The notes: generated by a model not told the origin, from the letters alone. 64,000 nt of DNA from Crocinitomicaceae bacterium (GCA_024643365.1 JAHENC010000006.1:1-64000); one strand, 5' to 3'; positions 7,827 to 16,469 are shown, counted from the stretch's first letter. Numbers and translations are program-made.

Positions 7827-10286
7827 TTATTCTGCGCCTCCTTCGGAACCAGGAAGTTTTGATTTATTAGACATCTCCAACTTACCAAATTTATAACTTG
7901 CAGAAAGATAGAATCGTCTTGTCAACCATTTGAACTCTGCTGTTTGCTCCACACCAGGACGATTTACTTGCATGTAGAATCCTTGTTTATTGAATATATC
8001 AGTAACACGTGCCCCGACTGTCCATTTGCCACCTTGAAGTTTCTTTTCAAATGCCAAATCGATTGGGCCTTGTCTTTGTGCAATTCCTTGAACTGTAACA
8101 CGTGGTCCATTATAGGTCACACTTAGTTGAAGTGTCGCTGTTTTTTTCCAAAATTCGACTGATGAATTGTATTTGAAGTTGTGGTTAAATCCTTGACGGT
8201 TCGGTAAGTCCAGTTGATTCGTGATGTACCAAATGTAATTCGCGTTGTAGGAAAACGTATTTTTCCACCAAGTTGTTGGACGAAACATACAAACGAATTC
8301 CGTTCCAAGACTTTTTGTTTCTGCAATGTTCATGAAAGTTACAGCACTTGTCCCATTTTCGTAAAACTCCTTTACGCGAGAAATAACGCCGGTACTATTT
8401 CGATAAAACGTGCTCGCAGTGATTGAGTATTTTGCTTTTTCCAATGAATACCCTAAATCAAATGAGTGAATAAATTCTGGCTGCAAATATGGATTTCCAG
8501 TTCGTAAATTGAATGGATCAGAGTAATTCGTGAATGGATTTAAATCTGCTGAAGAAGCTCGTGTAATTCTACGGCTGTAACTTAAGCTAATTTCAGATTT
8601 CGGCTTCAACACATAACGTAAATGAGCAGATGGGAATAAATTGAAATAGTGATTCACTATTCGAATAGAGTCTGTGACCAAATTTGGGATTTGATAAGCG
8701 TTTTCTGCTCTTAATCCACCTTGAAACTTGATCCGGTTTATTTGTTGACCATAGACCGCATACAAGCTATAAATTTGTTCGTTGTATTCGTAAAGGAAAT
8801 TAGCCAGACTATCCTCAACATTCATTTGAGTGCTCCAATCGTATGTGGAAGAAACTGGATGAACACTTTGATCTCGAATAATTGCTTTGGCACCAGATTC
8901 AAAACGCGCACCAAGTTTTGGGAACAAGTAAGTGAAATCAGATTGAAGGGTGGTAATATTGTTCTTTTCTGTATTTCGCAACTCTTGAATTAATTCAGGG
9001 TAACTCGTCAGAACAGAGTCCGGAGTGTAGTAACTTTGTGTATAATAACCCTGGGTGTTTTCGTTTCCGAGGGACTGTGTTGCATCAAAGGTTAAATTTC
9101 CCCGTTCATTTTTTAAATCATACTTGTAATTTACATTGAAATCAACGTTTTTTTGTTGGGAAGGATCATAAGAAGAGCGTAGCCATAAACTGTCTCGTTG
9201 TCCGAGTAAATCATACGTTGAATTCCACAAATCTCCTGTGCGATCTCGTACACCAATGTTTCCTGTTGCCGAGAAGCCAAGAGTATTTCTTGCTTTCAAG
9301 TTGATGTCCATCCCGAAACGGAACGTATGTCCAGCATTCAAATCAGTTCCTAAACGACTTTGATCCAAGTTGAAATAAGAAGCGCCTGTTCCTTGCACAA
9401 TATGCGAATAATTGTTTCGATAACCTTCTAAATAACGCGCATTGTATGTTCCGTAAATATTAAAAATACCTGTGCGATAACTTAAGGACAAATTTCCTTC
9501 TCCAACATTTCCACCATTTTGAAAGGTTGTAGCGAGGTTTGTTGAGACCAAGCCATTGAATCCATTTAGCTTGTTCTTTTTTAGCACGATATTGATAATC
9601 CCCGAAGTTCCATCTGGATCGTATTTGGCAGAAGGATTTGTAACGATTTCAATGCGTTCAATCGATCCCGCAGGAAGTGCATCAAGCAAGGTTTTTCCAT
9701 TTCCACCGCTCAAAGAACTAGGACGTCCATCAATTAGCACAGTAACCGAGCCTTCTCCACGCAACATCACTTTTCCATCTTGATCAACTTCAACGGAAGG
9801 AAGTCGTTGTAGGATATCATTTGCCGTCCCACCACGAACATTTAAATCTTCAGCAACATTGTATATTTTTTTATCAATTCCAGCCTTTAAAACATCTTTC
9901 TCGGCAATCACCTTAATTTCTCGCTCTGTTTTTTCGCTAATCTTTCTCATTTTTAATGTGCCGACATTAAAAATGGGAAGTGCTGTTTTCACGGTTATCG
10001 CCGAAACTAAAATAGGATCATAATTCGTGAACGTTATTTTCAAGTAAAAAGAACCATATGGACAAGGAATGCTGTATTTACCATCCACGGTGGTAAATGC
10101 GCCAGAAACAATAGTCGAATCGCTTGCTTTAAAAAGCCTCACCGATACGTATTCCAATGCTTTTCCAGTTTGTTGATCAACAATCTTTCCGATAACCATT
10201 CCGTCCTCATTTGAATTGGTTTTTTGTCCAAATAAGGTTTGAGCAAAGAATAGGTTTAATGTAAGTAAAATTAGGATAGATCTCAT
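7827..10286 (-). CDS. TonB-dependent-receptor-like outer membrane beta-barrel protein
   Basis: 819-residue outer-membrane protein. Order of parts: signal peptide (1-20, ending LFGQ), a carboxypeptidase-regulatory-like beta domain (about 29-110: GKIVDQQTGKALEYVSVRL), a plug domain (about 140-235: LNVRGGTANDILQRLPSVEVD, GSVTVLIDGRPS, IERIEIVTNPSAKYDPDG) and a 22-strand-type barrel ending in YLSASYKFGKLEMSNKSK. The barrel matches the Bacteroidota 'outer membrane protein beta-barrel family' (PF14905). No TonB box is obvious, as is common in this family. The substrate is unknown and no SusD-like partner adjoins. A TATTTTTG box lies 8 nt upstream of the ATG. Confidence 0.88.
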   Translation of the reverse strand: MRSILILLTLNLFFAQTLFGQKTNSNEDGMVIGKIVDQQTGKALEYVSVRLFKASDSTIVSGAFTTVDGKYSIPCPYGSFYLKITFTNYDPILVSAITVKTALPIFNVGTLKMRKISEKTEREIKVIAEKDVLKAGIDKKIYNVAEDLNVRGGTANDILQRLPSVEVDQDGKVMLRGEGSVTVLIDGRPSSLSGGNGKTLLDALPAGSIERIEIVTNPSAKYDPDGTSGIINIVLKKNKLNGFNGLVSTNLATTFQNGGNVGEGNLSLSYRTGIFNIYGTYNARYLEGYRNNYSHIVQGTGASYFNLDQSRLGTDLNAGHTFRFGMDINLKARNTLGFSATGNIGVRDRTGDLWNSTYDLLGQRDSLWLRSSYDPSQQKNVDFNVNYKYDLKNERGNLTFDATQSLGNENTQGYYTQSYYTPDSVLTSYPELIQELRNTEKNNITTLQSDFTYLFPKLGARFESGAKAIIRDQSVHPVSSTYDWSTQMNVEDSLANFLYEYNEQIYSLYAVYGQQINRIKFQGGLRAENAYQIPNLVTDSIRIVNHYFNLFPSAHLRYVLKPKSEISLSYSRRITRASSADLNPFTNYSDPFNLRTGNPYLQPEFIHSFDLGYSLEKAKYSITASTFYRNSTGVISRVKEFYENGTSAVTFMNIAETKSLGTEFVCMFRPTTWWKNTFSYNANYIWYITNQLDLPNRQGFNHNFKYNSSVEFWKKTATLQLSVTYNGPRVTVQGIAQRQGPIDLAFEKKLQGGKWTVGARVTDIFNKQGFYMQVNRPGVEQTAEFKWLTRRFYLSASYKFGKLEMSNKSKLPGSEGGAE

Positions 10287-10294
10287 AAGTAGTG

Positions 10295-10302
10295 CAAAAA
10301 TA
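10295..10302 (-). promoter_or_regulatory. -7 box for outer membrane receptor
   Basis: TATTTTTG on the minus strand, matching TAnnTTTG, 8 nt before the receptor ATG. The 5' leader would be only a few nucleotides. Confidence 0.5.
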
Positions 10303-10410
10303 CAAAAAGCAGTTTGATCATGACTTAAATTATATCCTCAAGGAACAATAGAAATATTAGAAAACATAGAGACTTTTAATTCAGAATTTCAAGAATTAGC
10401 CAAAAAAAAT

Positions 10411-10418
10411 TATCTTTG
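10411..10418 (+). promoter_or_regulatory. -7 box for TPR-ribH-glmM operon
   Basis: TATCTTTG, an exact TAnnTTTG match, 19 nt before the ATG at 10438. It probably drives the four-gene run to 13326. Confidence 0.55.
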
Positions 10419-10437
10419 CCAACTAAATAACTAGATA

Positions 10438-11070
10438 ATGATTGAAAATTTAAGTTTAGAAGAATTAAAAGCTAAATTCAACAACGATAAGAAATTCAAA
10501 TTAGGAACATATATTGTTGGTGGATTATTGACTGCAGTATTATTGTTTTTCGTTTACCGACAAATGATTTGGGTTCCTGCAAATGAGAAATCAAATGATG
10601 GATGGTGGGTAGCAATGAACTACATTTCTAAAGACTCGACTGATCAAGCAATCAAGGTTTTAGTGCCATTTGTAAATAGCAATGATGGGAAAACTGGAGG
10701 AGAAATCGGACAGTACCTACTAGCTACACAATACATGAAAAAAGGTGAATACCGTAAAGCTTTGGAAAACCTAGAAGGTGTTTCTTTGGATGATTCATAC
10801 ATCAGTGTTTTCTCTATCGGATTACAAGGTGATTGTTATTCGGACATGAGAAATTATGATAAGGCATTAACTTTCTATATGGATGCTGCTGATGCTCAAG
10901 ATAATGAGTTAACAACACCAATGTATTTGTTTAAAGCTGGATTGGTTGCGGAGAAATTGAAAAAGAACGAAGATGCAGCAGGATTCTACACACGTATTCG
11001 TGATGATTATCCAACATACGCTTCTCAAAACGGAATTGAAAAATACATCGCTCGCGTGAGCACTAAATAA
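10438..11070 (+). CDS. Membrane-anchored TPR protein, YfgM-like
   Basis: 210 residues: a short cytoplasmic N-terminus (IENLSLEELKAKFNND), one transmembrane helix at about 25-43 (YIVGGLLTAVLLFFVYRQ), then a periplasmic tetratricopeptide region with repeats around GEYRKALENLEGV, MRNYDKALTFYMDAA and LKKNEDAAGFYTRI. The architecture matches YfgM-type ancillary factors of the Sec translocon, but identity is not strong enough for a symbol. It is the first gene of an operon with ribH (8 nt gap) and glmM; this TPR-ribH pairing is common in Flavobacteriia from memory. Confidence 0.82.
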   Translation: MIENLSLEELKAKFNNDKKFKLGTYIVGGLLTAVLLFFVYRQMIWVPANEKSNDGWWVAMNYISKDSTDQAIKVLVPFVNSNDGKTGGEIGQYLLATQYMKKGEYRKALENLEGVSLDDSYISVFSIGLQGDCYSDMRNYDKALTFYMDAADAQDNELTTPMYLFKAGLVAEKLKKNEDAAGFYTRIRDDYPTYASQNGIEKYIARVSTK

Positions 11071-11078
11071 GAAAGACG

Positions 11079-11570
11079 ATGGCGACAGCCAACAAAAATC
11101 TATCTTCGTATTCAACTGAAAATATAATCAATGGTGCCGATTTCCAAATCGGCATTGTTGTTTCTGATTGGAACGATCATATTACTAATCGTTTGATGGA
11201 AGGTGCAATTGCTACCTTACTTGAAAATGGAGTAATCGAAGAAAACATTCATATTCAACGTGTACCTGGAGCTTTCGAATTGCCGTTAGGAGCGCAATAT
11301 TTCTGCGAGCGTGGCGATATGGATGGTGCAATTGCTATTGGCGTAGTGATTCAAGGTGAAACACGTCATTTCGACTTTGTTTGCTCAGGAACGACACAAG
11401 GCATCATGGATGTGATGTTGAAAACCAATAAACCCGTAGCATTTTGTTTACTTACGGATAATCATGAACAGCAATCGCTTGATCGTGCAGGTGGTAAACA
11501 TGGGAATAAAGGAATTGAAGCAGCAGCAGCTTGCTTGCAAATGATCTCCAATAAAAAGAAATTCGCTTAA
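11079..11570 (+). CDS. ribH: 6,7-dimethyl-8-ribityllumazine synthase
   Basis: Penultimate enzyme of riboflavin synthesis: condenses 5-amino-6-ribitylamino-uracil with dihydroxybutanone phosphate and forms large icosahedral or pentameric shells. 163 residues, typical. Motifs: IGIVVSDWNDHITNRLMEGA (substrate pocket tryptophan), VPGAFELPLGAQ, the GVVIQGETRHFDFVC loop with the catalytic histidine, and LLTDNHEQQSLDRAGGKHGNKG for phosphate binding. No FMN riboswitch precedes it; it is transcribed behind the TPR gene. Confidence 0.96.
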   Translation: MATANKNLSSYSTENIINGADFQIGIVVSDWNDHITNRLMEGAIATLLENGVIEENIHIQRVPGAFELPLGAQYFCERGDMDGAIAIGVVIQGETRHFDFVCSGTTQGIMDVMLKTNKPVAFCLLTDNHEQQSLDRAGGKHGNKGIEAAAACLQMISNKKKFA

Positions 11571-11580
11571 TTTTTAGCAC

Positions 11581-12966
11581 ATGACATTAATAAAATCAAT
11601 ATCTGGTATCCGTGGAACCATTGGTGGAACTGTGGACAATGGTTTAACTCCAATTGACGCAGTGAAATTTGCTGCGGCATATGGATCATGGTTGATGGAA
11701 CGTAATCCAGGACAAAAAATCCGAGTGGTTATTGGACGCGATGCGCGCATTTCTGGAGCCATGATTTCCGACTTAGTGGTCTCTACCCTACTTGGACTTG
11801 GAATCGATGTCATTAACCTTGGACTTTCAACGACACCAACAGTTGAAGTTGCTGTTCCATTAGAAAATGCCCAGGGCGGAATCATTTTAACCGCTAGTCA
11901 CAATCCAAAACAATGGAATGCCTTGAAATTGTTAAATGAAAAAGGTGAATTCATTAGTGGTAAAGATGGCGAAGAAGTATTGTCCATCGCGGAGCAAGAA
12001 CGTTTTGTTTTTGCTGAAGTGGATGACTTAGGAACCGTTCGCAACGATGATTCGTATTTACAAAAACACATAGACGCCATTCTGGCTTTACCACTGGTAG
12101 ACAAAGAAGCAATTGCTGGGGCAGACTTTACTATTGTTGTTGATGCAGTGAATTCCACTGGTGGGATCTTTGTTCCAGCTATGCTTCGAGCATTAGGCGT
12201 TACGAAAATCACAGAAATGTACTGTGAGCCAACCGGACATTTCCCTCACAATCCAGAACCTTTACCAGAGCATTTAACAGACCTTTCAGCGAAAATTCTT
12301 GAGGTAAATGCTGACTTTGGAATTACAGTGGATCCAGATGTAGATCGCTTAGCTTTGGTTTGTGAAGACGGATCAATGTTCGGTGAAGAATACACCTTGG
12401 TTGCCTGTGCGGATTACGTGTTGAAACACACACCAGGATCAACCGTGTCAAATTTATCTTCAACAAGAGCATTACGCGACATCACTGAAGCGCGCGGATT
12501 AACCTACGCAGCTGCGGCCGTTGGTGAGGTGAATGTGGTAAGCAAAATGAAAGAGGTCAACGCTGTTATTGGTGGCGAAGGAAACGGTGGAATCATTTAT
12601 CCTGAATTACATTATGGACGTGATTCTCTCGTTGGAATCGCCTTATTTTTGAGTCATTTGGCTCACGAGAAAAAAAGCGTTTCTGCACTTCGCGACAGCT
12701 ATCCAAAATATACGATTTCCAAGAATAAAATCGAACTTACACCTGACATTAACGTGGATAAAGTTCTAGTGGATATGGCAGCGAAATACGCACACGAAGA
12801 AGTGGATACGATTGATGGTGTCAAAATCTATATTGCGAAAGAATGGGTGCATTTGAGAAAGAGTAATACGGAGCCAATCATTCGAATTTATTCAGAAAGT
12901 AAAGATGAGCATGCAGCCGATCAATTGGCAAAACGCATCATCGAAGAAATTAAAGCGTGTATATAA
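11581..12966 (+). CDS. glmM: Phosphoglucosamine mutase
   Basis: Alpha-phosphohexomutase that makes glucosamine-1-phosphate for UDP-GlcNAc and peptidoglycan. The phosphoserine loop is ILTASHNPKQWNALK (about 100-114), the metal loop DPDVDRLAL, the sugar-specificity loop GGEGNGGIIYPELHYGRDS and the phosphate loop RKSNTEPIIRIYSES. The sequence starts SISGIRGTIGG. 461 residues matches Bacteroidota GlmM proteins, which can also resemble phosphomannomutases, so the sugar specificity carries some doubt. It lies 10 nt downstream of ribH. Confidence 0.88.
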   Translation: MTLIKSISGIRGTIGGTVDNGLTPIDAVKFAAAYGSWLMERNPGQKIRVVIGRDARISGAMISDLVVSTLLGLGIDVINLGLSTTPTVEVAVPLENAQGGIILTASHNPKQWNALKLLNEKGEFISGKDGEEVLSIAEQERFVFAEVDDLGTVRNDDSYLQKHIDAILALPLVDKEAIAGADFTIVVDAVNSTGGIFVPAMLRALGVTKITEMYCEPTGHFPHNPEPLPEHLTDLSAKILEVNADFGITVDPDVDRLALVCEDGSMFGEEYTLVACADYVLKHTPGSTVSNLSSTRALRDITEARGLTYAAAAVGEVNVVSKMKEVNAVIGGEGNGGIIYPELHYGRDSLVGIALFLSHLAHEKKSVSALRDSYPKYTISKNKIELTPDINVDKVLVDMAAKYAHEEVDTIDGVKIYIAKEWVHLRKSNTEPIIRIYSESKDEHAADQLAKRIIEEIKACI

Positions 12967-12975
12967 CACCACAAA

Positions 12976-13326
12976 ATGAAATTCGAGCATAACAAACAAA
13001 AAGTAGCAGGGATCAATGTTTTTGTCAAGCGCGTCATACGTTACATGCTTTTTGCTTTAGCGCTCATTGTTTTTTCAGTTGGTATAGGAACAGTTGGATA
13101 CAAATATTTTGGCGCTCCCAGTTGGGTTGATGCTTTTCACATGGCATGTATGATTCTAACAGGAATGGGACCTGTAATTCCGTTAGAAACAGATGCTGCA
13201 AAATTATTCTCAAGCTTTTACGCATTATATAGTGGTGTTGCTTTTCTTACCTGCACAGCTGTATTCTTTTCTCCAATCATCCATCGTTTATTGCACATCC
13301 TGCAAGTTGATGATGAAGCGATTTAA
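12976..13326 (+). CDS. Two-TM channel-like protein with altered filter
   Basis: 116-residue membrane protein. Topology is helix (about 21-42), a re-entrant pore-like segment (WVDAFHMACMILTGMGP, about 51-67), and a second helix (FSSFYALYSGVAFLTCTAVFF), which is the plan of a 2-TM potassium channel. The place of the TVGYG filter is taken by TGMGP, so potassium selectivity is not expected to be normal. Similar short proteins are, from memory, conserved in several bacterial phyla without known function. It starts 10 nt after glmM and is the last gene of the operon. Confidence 0.65.
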   Translation: MKFEHNKQKVAGINVFVKRVIRYMLFALALIVFSVGIGTVGYKYFGAPSWVDAFHMACMILTGMGPVIPLETDAAKLFSSFYALYSGVAFLTCTAVFFSPIIHRLLHILQVDDEAI

Positions 13327-13366
13327 TTTTTTTTTCTGTTTTTTTCAATTCTCTAAAATAAATACT

Positions 13367-13399
13367 TACTTTTGACGTTAGTAACACAAAACGTTACTA
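13367..13399 (+). promoter_or_regulatory. higBA promoter and likely operator
   Basis: TACTTTTG (13367-13374) fits the TAnnTTTG -7 box. Directly after it lies a perfect inverted repeat TAGTAAC (13379-13385) / GTTACTA (13393-13399) with a 7-nt spacer, covering the expected transcription start. This is where a HigA repressor would autoregulate the pair. The operator role is inferred from position only. Confidence 0.5.
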
Positions 13400-13680
13400 T
13401 AATAAAGCTATTTGGGAATAAAGAAACAGAGAAAATCTACTTGGGAATTGCGTCCAAAAGGTATCCTCCTGATATTCAAGAAATAGCACGTCGAAAGTTG
13501 AAAATGCTACATGCATCTCAAAACTTAAAAGATTTGCGCATTCCACCTGCAAATCGCTTAGAGAAGTTAAAAGGCAACCTTTCCTCCTATCATAGTATCC
13601 GTGTGAACCAGCAGTGGCGTATTATTTTCATTTGGTATGAAAATGATGCCCTCGATGTACAACTAGTAGATTATCATTAA
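13372..13680 (+). CDS. higB: HigB-type toxin (RelE/ParE fold mRNA interferase)
   Basis: About 90-100 residues with the HigB signature: KETEKIYLG, ARRKLKMLHAS, LKDLRIPPANRLEKLKGN, YHSIRVNQQWRIIFIW and the terminal VDYH. HigB proteins cleave mRNA at the ribosome and are neutralised by the HigA protein encoded 11 nt downstream. The start is a problem: family members begin M-I-K-x-F, but here that position reads ATA-ATA-AAG (13399-13407), with no ATG. The only in-frame alternative upstream is TTG at 13372, which lies inside the predicted -7 box. Either an ATA start, an unusual TTG start or a start-codon loss is possible, so activity is uncertain. Confidence 0.78.
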   Translation: MTLVTQNVTIIKLFGNKETEKIYLGIASKRYPPDIQEIARRKLKMLHASQNLKDLRIPPANRLEKLKGNLSSYHSIRVNQQWRIIFIWYENDALDVQLVDYH

Positions 13681-13691
13681 AAGAGAAAGTC

Positions 13692-13982
13692 ATGGAAAAA
13701 TTAAAAAACATTCATCCCGGAGAAGTTTTACTCGAAGAGTTCTTACTCCCACTTGAAATCACTCCATATCGTTTGGCAAAAGAAACCTTTTTACCTCAAA
13801 CGCGCATTAGTGAAATTCTTAAAGGAAACCGTCGAATTACTGCAGATACTGCGTTGCGTTTCGCTAAGTATTTCGGTACAACCGGTAAATTCTGGCTGAT
13901 GTTACAAGATGACTATGATCTAGAGCTTGAGCAAGGATTAAAAGAATTAGAATTGAAAGAAATCAAACCATTTAAAAAGTAA
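13692..13982 (+). CDS. higA: HigA-type antitoxin, XRE family
   Basis: 96-residue helix-turn-helix protein of the HigA/VapI type. It opens with LKNIHPGEVLLEEFLLPLEITPYRLAKE, and the recognition region is FLPQTRISEILKGNRRITADTALRFAKYF, followed by GTTGKFWLMLQDDYDLE, as in the addiction-module antidote family. It binds HigB and represses the operon, probably at the inverted repeat at 13379-13399. Its stop is 1 nt from the end of the convergent LolA-like gene. Confidence 0.88.
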   Translation: MEKLKNIHPGEVLLEEFLLPLEITPYRLAKETFLPQTRISEILKGNRRITADTALRFAKYFGTTGKFWLMLQDDYDLELEQGLKELELKEIKPFKK

Positions 13983-13983
13983 C

Positions 13984-14679
13984 CTACTTCTCTTTGAATA
14001 CGGAATCATTGATGCCTTTATTCACTTTGTAATTCGACAGTTTAATGACAATCGTTCCTTTTTGATCTTTGTCTGCAGTCTTTTTCTTCTGTTGATCGGT
14101 TTTATTTAAATCTGCTGCCACACTCTTTGGCATTTTGAATTTCTTTACATCAATCGTGAAAGTCAATTGATTTGGAAGTCCAAATTGAACTTCTGTCCCA
14201 TAGGTGTAATCAACAATAACGGTACCGCTAGAGCGTGTTGTGACCTGTGAGCGAAGAATTACATCTCTCTTTGTGTCAATCCACAGTTTCGCAAGAATAA
14301 TCTCACTGGTCTCCCCTGTTGGAATAACCGTAATTAAGTTCGTTTTGATTTCACCAATTGTTTTTGTCCCGCTTGACACAGCCATGTAAGAACCTTTGTT
14401 CATTAAAAAAGCATTCACATCAGTAAAACCTTGTTTCGGTAAAATAGCAATCCCTTTGGAAACCACTTTGAATTTATCCTTCTGTTTAAAATAAATGGAA
14501 GCATTTACCGGCATTATTTTAATAAGCGGTATGTTAGCTTTGATATTGGCGTCCACCGAATAATCCTTAACGGAGTTTAATTTTTGAACAACTTGTTGGA
14601 TGACTGCATCAGCATCAACTTCTTGAGAAAAGGAAGTTAAGGCTTGAAGTACAAATAAAAAACTGAAGATTTTTTTCAT
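13984..14679 (-). CDS. LolA-like outer membrane lipoprotein-sorting family protein
   Basis: 231 residues with a signal peptide (1-18, ending TSFS before QEVDADA). The mature part looks like the LolA/LolB half-barrel: VIQQVVQKLNSVKDYSVDANI, IYFKQKDKFKV, then AKLWIDTKRDVILRSQVTT and FGLPNQLTFTIDV. A lysine-rich insert (DQQKKKTADKDQKG) precedes the last strand. Probably periplasmic and binding a lipid or lipoprotein. It overlaps the permease gene by 1 nt, so it is the third gene of an ABC transporter operon and may be that transporter's periplasmic partner (inference). Confidence 0.72.
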   Translation of the reverse strand: MKKIFSFLFVLQALTSFSQEVDADAVIQQVVQKLNSVKDYSVDANIKANIPLIKIMPVNASIYFKQKDKFKVVSKGIAILPKQGFTDVNAFLMNKGSYMAVSSGTKTIGEIKTNLITVIPTGETSEIILAKLWIDTKRDVILRSQVTTRSSGTVIVDYTYGTEVQFGLPNQLTFTIDVKKFKMPKSVAADLNKTDQQKKKTADKDQKGTIVIKLSNYKVNKGINDSVFKEK

Positions 14680-15521
14680 TAGGATGTAATGTCTTTTTTA
14701 TTGAATTTGTACACTGCTATCAAAACGAGAACAATGTTATGAATGACGAGAATGGAAACGGAATTTCGAATGGTGGTCCATGGAACAGGATCTTCAAAAA
14801 ACGAACGCCAGGATGCCATGTGTGTCGTAAAAAGAAAAGGTTTAATGGAATCAAAAACAGAAACGTCTAAGGTTCCAATAATGGTAAAGAGTATGATGAT
14901 GGACATCGTACTTACAATTGGACCAATCGAATTTTCTGCGAAAGCGGATAAACAAATGGACAAAGTAGAAATCGTTAGTAAAGCCAAATAAGCCACACCG
15001 AAACTTAATCCATACCTCCATAAAATATCCTGCTCCTTTAAAATTACTAACCCATCGCTATTCAGCACGATTAAATCTCCCGTTCCAAATATCCATTTCC
15101 CAACGATTAATGCCAGGAATCCAAGCCACAAAGTGAGGATCAATGTATAAACTGCTCCAGCGATAAACTTGGAAAGGACAATTTGCGTTCTCGAAATGGG
15201 TTTTGTTGCCATCATACGAATCGTTCCCATCGCTGCCTCCCCTGAAATCAAATCACCTGTCACCAATGAAACCAATAGTGGGATATGTACAATCAACATT
15301 TGAAGTATGATGAATGCAATTAAATTTCCATTCAAAATATTTCCGTTGAACGACAACGTTTGTTCGAATGAGGCAGTCACAAAAGAAATGAATGATTTTC
15401 CATCCGCCTTCATCGCAAACAGAATCAATAATACGAGCAGAGTCAATGCGCCAATTCCAAGGTAACTTCTTGGTTTTGCGAGAATCTTAATAAACTCGTT
15501 ATAGGTGTTTTTCAGTAGCAT
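14679..15521 (-). CDS. ABC-2 type transporter permease
   Basis: 280-residue membrane protein with six hydrophobic helices. Family marks are the N-terminal NTYNEFIKILAKPRSYL, the loop LVTGDLISGEAAMGTIRMMATKPISRTQIVLSKF typical of ABC-2 permeases (GEAAxGTIR), and paired helices at the C-terminus ending in YKFNKKDI. Overlaps both neighbours by 1 nt (ATPase upstream, LolA-like downstream), so the three products probably act together. The substrate is unknown. Confidence 0.85.
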   Translation of the reverse strand: MLLKNTYNEFIKILAKPRSYLGIGALTLLVLLILFAMKADGKSFISFVTASFEQTLSFNGNILNGNLIAFIILQMLIVHIPLLVSLVTGDLISGEAAMGTIRMMATKPISRTQIVLSKFIAGAVYTLILTLWLGFLALIVGKWIFGTGDLIVLNSDGLVILKEQDILWRYGLSFGVAYLALLTISTLSICLSAFAENSIGPIVSTMSIIILFTIIGTLDVSVFDSIKPFLFTTHMASWRSFFEDPVPWTTIRNSVSILVIHNIVLVLIAVYKFNKKDITS

Positions 15522-16435
15522 TAGGATTGGATTATTTTCATGAAAAAATCTTCGAGTTTTCGTTTAGGTTCCATCGCATGAACTTCCACACCTTCGTGAA
15601 CTAATAGTTGATTCAAACTTGGAACCAGTTGTTTTTCGATGTTCACTTCAATGATGCGTTCATTAAGTTGTTTGAAACTAGCACTTTCAAAACCTACTTT
15701 AAGGACATTCATGGTTTTTTCCATGTCATTTACCTCTAACTGAACAACCATTTCTTGCGCATTCAGTAATTCCTTCACATCTCCTTCGATAATCGACTGC
15801 CCCTTATTGATTATGACCATGCGATTCGAAATCAATTCAATTTCGGATAATTGGTGAGAAGAAAGGATAACCGTTTTATTTTGTTCAGATTTTAAGCGTA
15901 AAATCAAATTTCGAATTTCTACGATTCCTTGTGGATCTAATCCTGTTGTTGGTTCATCCAAAACGATTAAATCTGGTTGATGCAACAAAGTTTGTGCAAT
16001 CCCTAATCGTTGTTTCATTCCATGAGAGAATCCACCCACCTTATCTCGGTTTCGTCCATTTAAGCCAACAAAATCTAACATTTCGGCGATTTCCCGTTTG
16101 GAAACATCCTTGCCTGAAATGCGTGCAAAAATGGCCAAATTCTTTTCTGCCGATAAATACCGATAGAAGTCCGGCTTTTCAATGATGCTGCCAACTTTGG
16201 AAAGAATTTCATTTCGGTGCTTGTGAAGGTCCTTTCCAAACAACTGAATCTGTCCATTGTCAGGTTTAATGAGCGACAACATACAACGAATGGTTGTGCT
16301 CTTCCCTGCTCCATTTGGACCTAGAAATCCAAACACATCTCCTTTATTGACCGTAAAAGACACATCCCTTACCGCCTGAAAACTCCCGAAGTTTTTCGCG
16401 AGGTGTTGAACCTTAATTATTTCGGTATTTTCCAT
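15521..16435 (-). CDS. ABC transporter ATP-binding protein
   Basis: 304-residue ATPase of the DrrA/NatA/CcmA-like group that pairs with ABC-2 permeases. Walker A is GPNGAGKST, signature FSHGMKQR (H replacing the second G of SGG, common here), Walker B LIVLDEPTTGLDPQG, and the switch histidine in SSHQLSEIE. A C-terminal extension of about 80 residues (from about 220) follows the nucleotide domain. First gene of a three-gene operon. The box TAACTTTA lies 4 nt before the ATG (16440-16447). Confidence 0.9.
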   Translation of the reverse strand: MENTEIIKVQHLAKNFGSFQAVRDVSFTVNKGDVFGFLGPNGAGKSTTIRCMLSLIKPDNGQIQLFGKDLHKHRNEILSKVGSIIEKPDFYRYLSAEKNLAIFARISGKDVSKREIAEMLDFVGLNGRNRDKVGGFSHGMKQRLGIAQTLLHQPDLIVLDEPTTGLDPQGIVEIRNLILRLKSEQNKTVILSSHQLSEIELISNRMVIINKGQSIIEGDVKELLNAQEMVVQLEVNDMEKTMNVLKVGFESASFKQLNERIIEVNIEKQLVPSLNQLLVHEGVEVHAMEPKRKLEDFFMKIIQS

Positions 16436-16439
16436 AAGT

Positions 16440-16447
16440 TAAAGTTA
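16440..16447 (-). promoter_or_regulatory. Possible -7 box next to ABC operon start
   Basis: TAACTTTA on the minus strand, one base off TAnnTTTG, separated from the ATG by 4 nt. If used, the mRNA would be leaderless or nearly so. Confidence 0.3.
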
Positions 16448-16469
16448 CGAAATTGTTTGTGCGATCAGC

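Noticed and set aside
8214-9783. Plus-strand open frames inside the outer membrane receptor gene
   Set aside because: They are antisense shadows of the receptor coding sequence without start context or motifs.
10988-11080. FMN riboswitch before ribH
   Set aside because: The upstream DNA is TPR coding sequence with an 8-nt gap; no RFN-type conserved structure is possible there.
13984-16435. Complete lipoprotein-export (LolCDE) system
   Set aside because: The permease is a single ABC-2 type and lacks the LolC/E layout; only the LolA-like neighbour hints at it.
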